A DNA stretch of 20,297 nt, taken from contig JAZQWG010000015.1 in NCBI GenBank assembly GCA_045632265.1, forward strand, positions 1 through 20,297, read 5' to 3'. Positions 15,684 through 20,297 of this stretch are shown here, piece by piece. Origin of the DNA: Scatosoma sp045632265. GTDB lineage: Bacteria > Bacillota > Clostridia > Christensenellales > Borkfalkiaceae. Under the pieces are notes generated by a model. That model was given only the letters and a program-made list of their open reading frames with translations. It was not told the origin of the DNA and did not search any database. The number at the start of each line of letters is the position of its first letter. Positions within the stretch are counted from its first letter, which is position 1. The position numbers were made by a program, and so were the translations under genes.

Positions 15684-17837
15684 TCACTTCCCGTCAACAA
15701 AGTCCGCTTCGTCCATTAAGAAATTGCTGCTGTAATTTGCATACAAGTCCTTGTCAATCGTCCAGTACAACGACTGATCGTACACCGCACTCGTAAAGCC
15801 CGTCGCGAAATTCACTACGCCAAACCTTGCCTTAGTAAAACCGTAAGCGGGCATTTGATAGTATTCCCCGTACAACGCCGAGTTCATATCCCCCGTAGCA
15901 TACGTGATATACGCCCCTATTTTCTCGCCCGCATTAGGGTTATTTTGCCAAGCGGTGATAAGCTGATCCGTGACAGGGTTAGGCTGCGTGCCCATCCAGT
16001 TGATAACAAGCGGCATATAATATTCCCCGTCCACTTTCACCGTGCGGTACTTATTGTCAATGGAAGCAAAGGCAAGGTTGTTGTACGTTTTTTCATAACC
16101 TTGCAGCTTTTTATAGCGCACCCCTTTGCCCTCTTCGTACGCTCCGCCCTTGTCGTTGTACACCCAGCCACCTTCTTCAAGCGAGCGTTTGGCTTTGTCC
16201 ACGCTGTATTCGTATTTATTCAGCTTGAGTTTATCTTTCACGGCGATATACGCATCCAAGCCTGCATGATAAGGCGCATCAACTACGCTACCATACCCAC
16301 CCGTGAACGTCTGCGCGAACTCGTTTCTATCAATCGTGTACGCCACCGCACGGCGCACTTCCTTAAACTGCGTAGGCGAAAAATCGCAACGGAAAGCAAG
16401 TTTGCCATACCCCGCCCTATCGTAATGCGTTTCCTTAAATTTCACGTTATCGACGATGGCGAGCGCCGCTTTCGTTTCTTCCCCGCCCGTCACGCCTGCA
16501 AGCACGTCCACTCGGCCTTGCTTTAGCTGATCAATTTGCGTTTCGCCCACGATTTTCACGTAGGAAATGCGCTCAATCGAAGCCTTGCCCCGCACGTCCC
16601 CCTTATATAAGGGGTTGCGCTTTAACACCGCCGTCCGTGCGCTTGCGTCGTAATTTTCCACGTAATACGGCCCCGAATAGGGAAAACGGCTTGCGCTCAC
16701 TTCGCCCATATTTTTGACAATCGTGTCGGCAAACGCATACGTGCTCACTCCGTTTTTGTTCGTCTTTTGGTAAAACGCACGTTCGATATACGCACCCTTC
16801 CCGTCGTCTTTTATCTTGCAATCGCCAAGATAAAGCGCAAGCGGCTCGGGGGCAAACGCACCGTATTTCAAGGCGTAATAATAATCGGCGTATTCCCCTT
16901 TCACCGTCACCGAAAAGGTGTGTTTGTCAAGCAATCGCAACCCCGAAAAAGGCACTTCTTGCCCGTTGCCATCATAAGCGTTAAATGCTTCGTAGCCAAC
17001 GAAATTAAGCCCCGCGCCGTCCGCCCCGCCCGCACTTTTCATGACGGGCGTACTGCCCGCCAAGATTGCGACCAAGTAGTTTTCCGCCGTAATTTCTTCG
17101 CCGTTTGAAAAGCGTAAATCGTCCGCAATTTGGATTTTATACGTCTTTGTGCCGTCTGCGTTTTCAATTTCTTCATGACTTCGCACTATACCCGTATCCG
17201 ACCATTGAAATACGCCGTTGGGGTTTGTGACGACGGTGGAATACCCACTCGTCAGCGTTTGTATGGCTAAATCCGCCGCACCCGGGGAAGACTTGCCAAA
17301 AGCGGCGTTTCTAAACGAGCCGGAAAGCTCGGTGTTGCTACCAAGCACGACGGCGTTTTCCCCCGTCTTAATTTTTGCGCCCACAATAGCATCCGTCACT
17401 TGCCAGTACGGGCTTGTTTGCAACTTATCAATCTTGGCGTTGTACACGTCGTAATACTGGTTGGAATAAAGGGGCACTTCGGGCATAAGATAATTCCAAC
17501 GCTGAATAAATAACCGCCACCACTCGTTGTACACGTCCGTCGCCGTCGCATACGCCCCTACGGGGCGAGTGTTGTACACCATCGCCATGGAAAGAAAGTC
17601 CATGCCAAGTTCATATTCCTTGTCATCCACGACAACGTGCGCCAAGCCCTTTTCGTCTTCTTGCACCATTTCAATATCCACGCTTTTGCCGATGATAGAG
17701 TACAAAGAGCGATAATCCCCCCTTGTCACAACGTCGGATAAAAAGTCTTCACTTGTTTTTCCACAGCCACCGCAAGCGGAAAGGAAACTGATTGCGCCTA
17801 CGGCGCAAGTTATTGATAAAATTCTCTTTGTTTTCAT
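15684..17837 (-). CDS. oppA: Oligopeptide-binding lipoprotein OppA, apparently permuted
   Basis: A 717-residue predicted lipoprotein that captures peptides outside the membrane and hands them to OppBC. The signal peptide MKTKRILSIT... ends in LSAC with lipid-accepting C22. The SBP_bac_5 fold is seen from about 160 on: VVLGSNTELSG, then a GYSTV segment near 200, IADDLRFSNGEEITAENY, RFPYSGPYYVENYD, LKQGRVDVLAG and VRRAVAYTIDRNEFAQ. Residues about 104-150 (NEWWRLFIQRWNYLMPEVPLYSN and the following YDVYN) resemble the segment that normally ends this family, yet here they precede the usual N-terminal part. Length exceeds the usual 520-600. The start is the ATG at 17837; the frame stays open further upstream across metY antisense, but the signal peptide sets the start. 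The SD is poor (ACGGAT), and no clear promoter was found upstream. Confidence 0.94.
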   Translation of the reverse strand: MKTKRILSITCAVGAISFLSACGGCGKTSEDFLSDVVTRGDYRSLYSIIGKSVDIEMVQEDEKGLAHVVVDDKEYELGMDFLSMAMVYNTRPVGAYATATDVYNEWWRLFIQRWNYLMPEVPLYSNQYYDVYNAKIDKLQTSPYWQVTDAIVGAKIKTGENAVVLGSNTELSGSFRNAAFGKSSPGAADLAIQTLTSGYSTVVTNPNGVFQWSDTGIVRSHEEIENADGTKTYKIQIADDLRFSNGEEITAENYLVAILAGSTPVMKSAGGADGAGLNFVGYEAFNAYDGNGQEVPFSGLRLLDKHTFSVTVKGEYADYYYALKYGAFAPEPLALYLGDCKIKDDGKGAYIERAFYQKTNKNGVSTYAFADTIVKNMGEVSASRFPYSGPYYVENYDASARTAVLKRNPLYKGDVRGKASIERISYVKIVGETQIDQLKQGRVDVLAGVTGGEETKAALAIVDNVKFKETHYDRAGYGKLAFRCDFSPTQFKEVRRAVAYTIDRNEFAQTFTGGYGSVVDAPYHAGLDAYIAVKDKLKLNKYEYSVDKAKRSLEEGGWVYNDKGGAYEEGKGVRYKKLQGYEKTYNNLAFASIDNKYRTVKVDGEYYMPLVINWMGTQPNPVTDQLITAWQNNPNAGEKIGAYITYATGDMNSALYGEYYQMPAYGFTKARFGVVNFATGFTSAVYDQSLYWTIDKDLYANYSSNFLMDEADFVDGK

Positions 17838-17881
17838 ATCCGTTATTTTGTGCAAGGAAAGAGTTTTTATCCCGAAAATAC

Positions 17882-17911
17882 TTGACGAAAATCCTTTTCC
17901 CGTGTTATACT
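17882..17911 (+). promoter_or_regulatory. Sigma-A promoter of the metY-metA operon
   Basis: TTGACG (17882-17887), 18-base spacer, TATACT (17906-17911): five of six matches in each hexamer. It leaves a leader of about 40 bases before the metY ATG. The 120-base divergent gap (17838-17957) holds this promoter; no matching promoter for oppA and no SAM or T-box leader was recognised in it. Confidence 0.7.
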
Positions 17912-17957
17912 TAAATGAAAGATAAATCCGCGCGTGAGCGTGATAGGAGTATGACTT

Positions 17958-19247
17958 ATGAAAAACAAACAAACCCGTATCGAAACTACTTGCGTACAAG
18001 GCGGCTATACCCCTGGCAACGGCGAACCCCGTCAAGTACCTATTATCCAAAGCACTACTTTCAAATATAACACCAGTGAAGACATGGGCAAGTTGTTCGA
18101 TTTGGAGGCAAGCGGTTATTTCTATTCCCGTTTGCAAAACCCCACCTGCGACACCGTAGCGGCTAAAATTTGCGCTCTTGAAGGGGGCAGCGCCGCTATG
18201 CTTCTTTCGTCTGGACAAGCAGCTTCCTTCTTCTCCGTTTTCAACATCGCAACGTGTGGCGACCACGTCGTTTCTTCCGCAAGCATTTACGGGGGCACGT
18301 ACAACCTTTTCGCCGTAACGATGAAGAAAATGGGCATCGAATTTACCTTCGTTGACCCCGATTGCACGGAAGAAGAATTGAACGCAGCGTTCAAACCCAA
18401 CACCAAAGCCGTGTTTGGCGAAACGATTGCTAACCCCGCACTTACCGTGCTTGATATTGAAAAATTCGCAAAGGCGGCGCACGCACACGGCGTTCCCCTT
18501 ATCATCGACAATACGTTTGCAACCCCTATCAACTGCCGTCCTTTTGAACACGGCGCTGATATCGTCACCCATTCCACCACCAAATATATGGACGGCCACG
18601 GCGTAGCTGTTGGCGGCTGTATCGTGGATTCGGGTAAATTCAACTGGATGGCGCATAAGGAAAAATTCCCCGGTCTTTGCACGCCTGACGATAGCTATCA
18701 CGGCATCACGTATGCGGAAAAGTTCGGTCAAGCGGGCGCATACATTACCAAAGCAACGGCGCAACTTATGCGTGACTTTGGTTGCACGCAATCCCCTCAA
18801 AGTGCGTTCTATCTCAACCTTGGCTTGGAAAGCTTGCACGTACGTATCCCCCGCCATTGCTTGAATGCGCAAAAGGTTGCCGAATTTTTGGAAAGCAACG
18901 ACAAAATCGCTTGGGTAAACTACTCGGGCTTGCCTTCTAATAAATATCATGCTCTTGCGCAAAAATACTTGCCTAACGGCTCTTGCGGCGTTGTAAGCTT
19001 TGGCGTAAAAGGCGGCAGAAAGGCGGCGGAAAAGTTTATGAAAGCGCTTAAAATTATCGCAATCGAAACGCACGTAGCGGACGCACGCAGTTGCTGTTTG
19101 CACCCCGCAAGCGCAACGCATAGACAAATGAACGAACAAGAATTGATTGCCGCAGGCGTACCTGGCGACTTGGTTCGTCTTTCTTGCGGGCTTGAAAATT
19201 ATCAAGACCTTATCGACGATATTGCAAACGCACTTGAAAGCATCTAA
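17958..19247 (+). CDS. metY: O-acetylhomoserine sulfhydrylase (homocysteine synthase)
   Basis: A 429-residue PLP enzyme of the Cys/Met metabolism family that makes homocysteine and acetate from O-acetylhomoserine and sulfide, in the cytosol. The PLP-binding lysine is K209 in THSTTKYMDGHG, the cofactor aspartate is D184 in IIDNTFATP, and YFYSRLQNPT (54-63), LLSSGQAA and the C-terminal RLSCGLEN block are family signatures. Length (about 430) and the GHG after the lysine favour MetY over the shorter cystathionine gamma-synthase (about 380-400). Position beside an acetyl-type MetA agrees. The ATG at 17958 has TAGGAG 8 bases upstream. It starts the operon, 72 bases ahead of metA. Confidence 0.95.
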   Translation: MKNKQTRIETTCVQGGYTPGNGEPRQVPIIQSTTFKYNTSEDMGKLFDLEASGYFYSRLQNPTCDTVAAKICALEGGSAAMLLSSGQAASFFSVFNIATCGDHVVSSASIYGGTYNLFAVTMKKMGIEFTFVDPDCTEEELNAAFKPNTKAVFGETIANPALTVLDIEKFAKAAHAHGVPLIIDNTFATPINCRPFEHGADIVTHSTTKYMDGHGVAVGGCIVDSGKFNWMAHKEKFPGLCTPDDSYHGITYAEKFGQAGAYITKATAQLMRDFGCTQSPQSAFYLNLGLESLHVRIPRHCLNAQKVAEFLESNDKIAWVNYSGLPSNKYHALAQKYLPNGSCGVVSFGVKGGRKAAEKFMKALKIIAIETHVADARSCCLHPASATHRQMNEQELIAAGVPGDLVRLSCGLENYQDLIDDIANALESI

Positions 19248-19276
19248 TTTGATTTTGCAATCGTTTTTTCTAAAAC

Positions 19277-19295
19277 TTTTACGCTATGCGTAAAA
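19277..19295. other. Intercistronic hairpin between metY and metA
   Basis: TTTTACGC TAT GCGTAAAA is a perfect 8-base stem with a 3-base loop in the 72-base metY-metA gap, about 25 bases before the metA ATG. No U-run follows on the plus strand, so it is not a normal terminator; it may set message stability or the metY:metA ratio. Confidence 0.5.
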
Positions 19296-19319
19296 ACTTA
19301 AAACACGAAGGAGCATTTT

Positions 19320-20243
19320 ATGCCTATTAAAATTCCCAACAACTTGCCCGCCGTGAAAACGCTGACGGATGAAAATATTTTCGTAATGACGGAAACGCGT
19401 GCTATCACGCAAGATATCCGCCCGTTGCGAATCCTTATTCTCAACCTTATGCCCAAGAAAATTGAAACGGAAACGCAGCTTGCAAGACTTTTGGGCAACA
19501 CCCCTTTGCAAGTAGAACCCACCCTTATCCGCACGGAATCCCATCAATCGAAAAACGTTGCGGAAGAACACTTGCTCGCCTTTTATAAGACGTTCAAGGA
19601 CGTTAAAAACGAGAAATTCGACGGCATGATTATCACGGGCGCGCCCGTAGAACATTTGCCCTTTGAAGAAGTGGAATACTGGCAAGAACTTTGCGAAATT
19701 ATGGAATGGAGCAAAACGCACGTCCACAGCACTTTGCATATTTGCTGGGGCGCACAAGCGGGGCTTTATTACCATTACGGCATACAAAAACACGGCGTAC
19801 CCGAAAAGATGTTCGGCGTATTCCCCCACGAAGTGGAATACAAATCGTCTATCCTTTTCCGTGGTTTTGACGACGTATTCTACGTGCCTCAATCCCGCCA
19901 CACGACGGTGAATAGAGAAGACATTGAAAAGGTGTACCCCTTGCGTATCTTGGCTTCGTCCAAGGACACGGGCGTGTATGCCGTCACCACCAAAAACGGC
20001 AGACAAATCTTTATCACCGGTCACTCGGAATACGATGCGGACACCCTTAAAAACGAATATCTTCGTGATTTGTCGCAAGGCAAACCGATTAAAATGCCCG
20101 TCAACTATTTCCCCAACGACGATGCTACCCAACCCCCGCTTGTCACGTGGCGCGCGCACGCAAACCTTTTGTTTAACAACTGGCTTAACTACTTTGTTTA
20201 CCAAAGCACCCCTTACGACGTGGAACAAGTGAAAGCGGAATAA
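19320..20243 (+). CDS. metAA: Homoserine O-acetyltransferase of the MetA family
   Basis: A 307-residue cytosolic acyltransferase that activates homoserine for methionine synthesis. The catalytic set is at E. coli numbering: C142 in HICWGAQAG, H235 and E237 in ITGHSEYD. Position 111 is Glu (TGAPVEHLPFEEV) where E. coli MetA has Gly; Glu at this site is the known marker of acetyl-CoA use in MetA-family enzymes, so O-acetylhomoserine is the predicted product, the substrate of the MetY encoded just upstream. The ATG at 19320 has GAAGGAG 6 bases upstream. A hairpin lies in the gap before it and a possible terminator follows the stop. Other conserved stretches are RPLRILILNLMPKKIETETQ and the HSTLHICWG block. 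Sequence is intact with no sign of truncation. Confidence 0.95.
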   Translation: MPIKIPNNLPAVKTLTDENIFVMTETRAITQDIRPLRILILNLMPKKIETETQLARLLGNTPLQVEPTLIRTESHQSKNVAEEHLLAFYKTFKDVKNEKFDGMIITGAPVEHLPFEEVEYWQELCEIMEWSKTHVHSTLHICWGAQAGLYYHYGIQKHGVPEKMFGVFPHEVEYKSSILFRGFDDVFYVPQSRHTTVNREDIEKVYPLRILASSKDTGVYAVTTKNGRQIFITGHSEYDADTLKNEYLRDLSQGKPIKMPVNYFPNDDATQPPLVTWRAHANLLFNNWLNYFVYQSTPYDVEQVKAE

Positions 20244-20260
20244 AATTGAACAACGAAAAA

Positions 20261-20297
20261 CGCCCGTGCGGAGAAACCCCCACGGCGGTTATGTTTT
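20261..20297 (+). terminator. Possible terminator after metA, cut by window edge
   Basis: CCGTG (20264-20268) pairs with CACGG (20281-20285) around a GG/CC inner pair and an AGAAA-type loop, and the window ends in TTTT. The stem is short and imperfect and the U-run is not fully visible, so this is tentative. Confidence 0.35.

Noticed and set aside
17838..17957. A SAM riboswitch or T-box leader ahead of metY.
   Set aside because: The leader after the predicted transcription start is only about 40 bases and lacks the conserved cores of either; too short for such an RNA.
17838..19205. In-frame extension of oppA upstream across the whole of metY on the opposite strand (about 456 extra codons).
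   Set aside because: The lipoprotein signal peptide beginning at 17837 defines the N-terminus, and the extension is antisense to an intact metY.
19284..20228. Open frame of 314 codons on the minus strand opposite metA.
   Set aside because: Antisense to metA, which has every catalytic residue; the product has no recognisable domain.
1..20297. CRISPR arrays, tRNAs, IS elements and phage genes.
   Set aside because: No regularly spaced repeats, no tRNA-like cloverleaf and no transposase or integrase motif was found by reading both strands; I could not run a dedicated search.

Overview
The window looks like a chromosomal segment of an anaerobic, peptide-using member of the Bacillota, most likely an uncultured gut-type Clostridia. 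The grounds are strong AAGGAG-type ribosome sites, near-perfect sigma-A promoters, an Opp peptide importer with a lipoprotein substrate binder, two M18 aminopeptidases, a minimal two-gene SUF/SMS iron-sulfur system, and the MetA/MetY sulfide route to homocysteine. Lineage below class is not decidable from this window. No tRNA, rRNA, CRISPR array, prophage or transposase was seen.

Layout. (i) 1-1188, minus: a MarR-type repressor followed 14 bases later by an ABC exporter ATPase cut by the window edge, behind a consensus promoter. (ii) 1409-4123: two different M18 zinc aminopeptidases, convergent, separated by a 28-base perfect palindrome that reads as a bidirectional terminator. (iii) 4163-10533, minus: a run of seven genes. 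A consensus promoter at 10591-10620 starts corC-like (CNNM/CBS) - galE - ygjP-like metallopeptidase - transglutaminase-like lipoprotein. After an 81-base gap come sufC and sufB (smsC/smsB type), then a 127-base self-complementary intergenic element before the second M18 gene. (iv) 10718-17837, minus: a complete oppABCDF operon (order A-B-C-D-F) closed by a hairpin terminator. (v) 17958-20243, plus: metY and metA, divergent from opp, making homocysteine from homoserine and sulfide.

How the genes fit together. Opp would import oligopeptides and the two M18 enzymes would trim them in the cytosol. MetA carries Glu at position 111, the residue associated with acetyl-CoA use, which matches the O-acetylhomoserine sulfhydrylase encoded just upstream. 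SufBC would supply Fe-S clusters.

The most unusual part is the opp operon. The OppC permease carries about 290 residues of RCC1-like beta-propeller repeats inserted in its first extracytoplasmic loop, between TM1 and the GTDxxGRD segment. OppA appears circularly permuted: a segment that normally ends this family of binding proteins lies directly after the signal peptide. Together they suggest a peptide importer with a remodelled outer face, and this is the best candidate here for an undescribed system.
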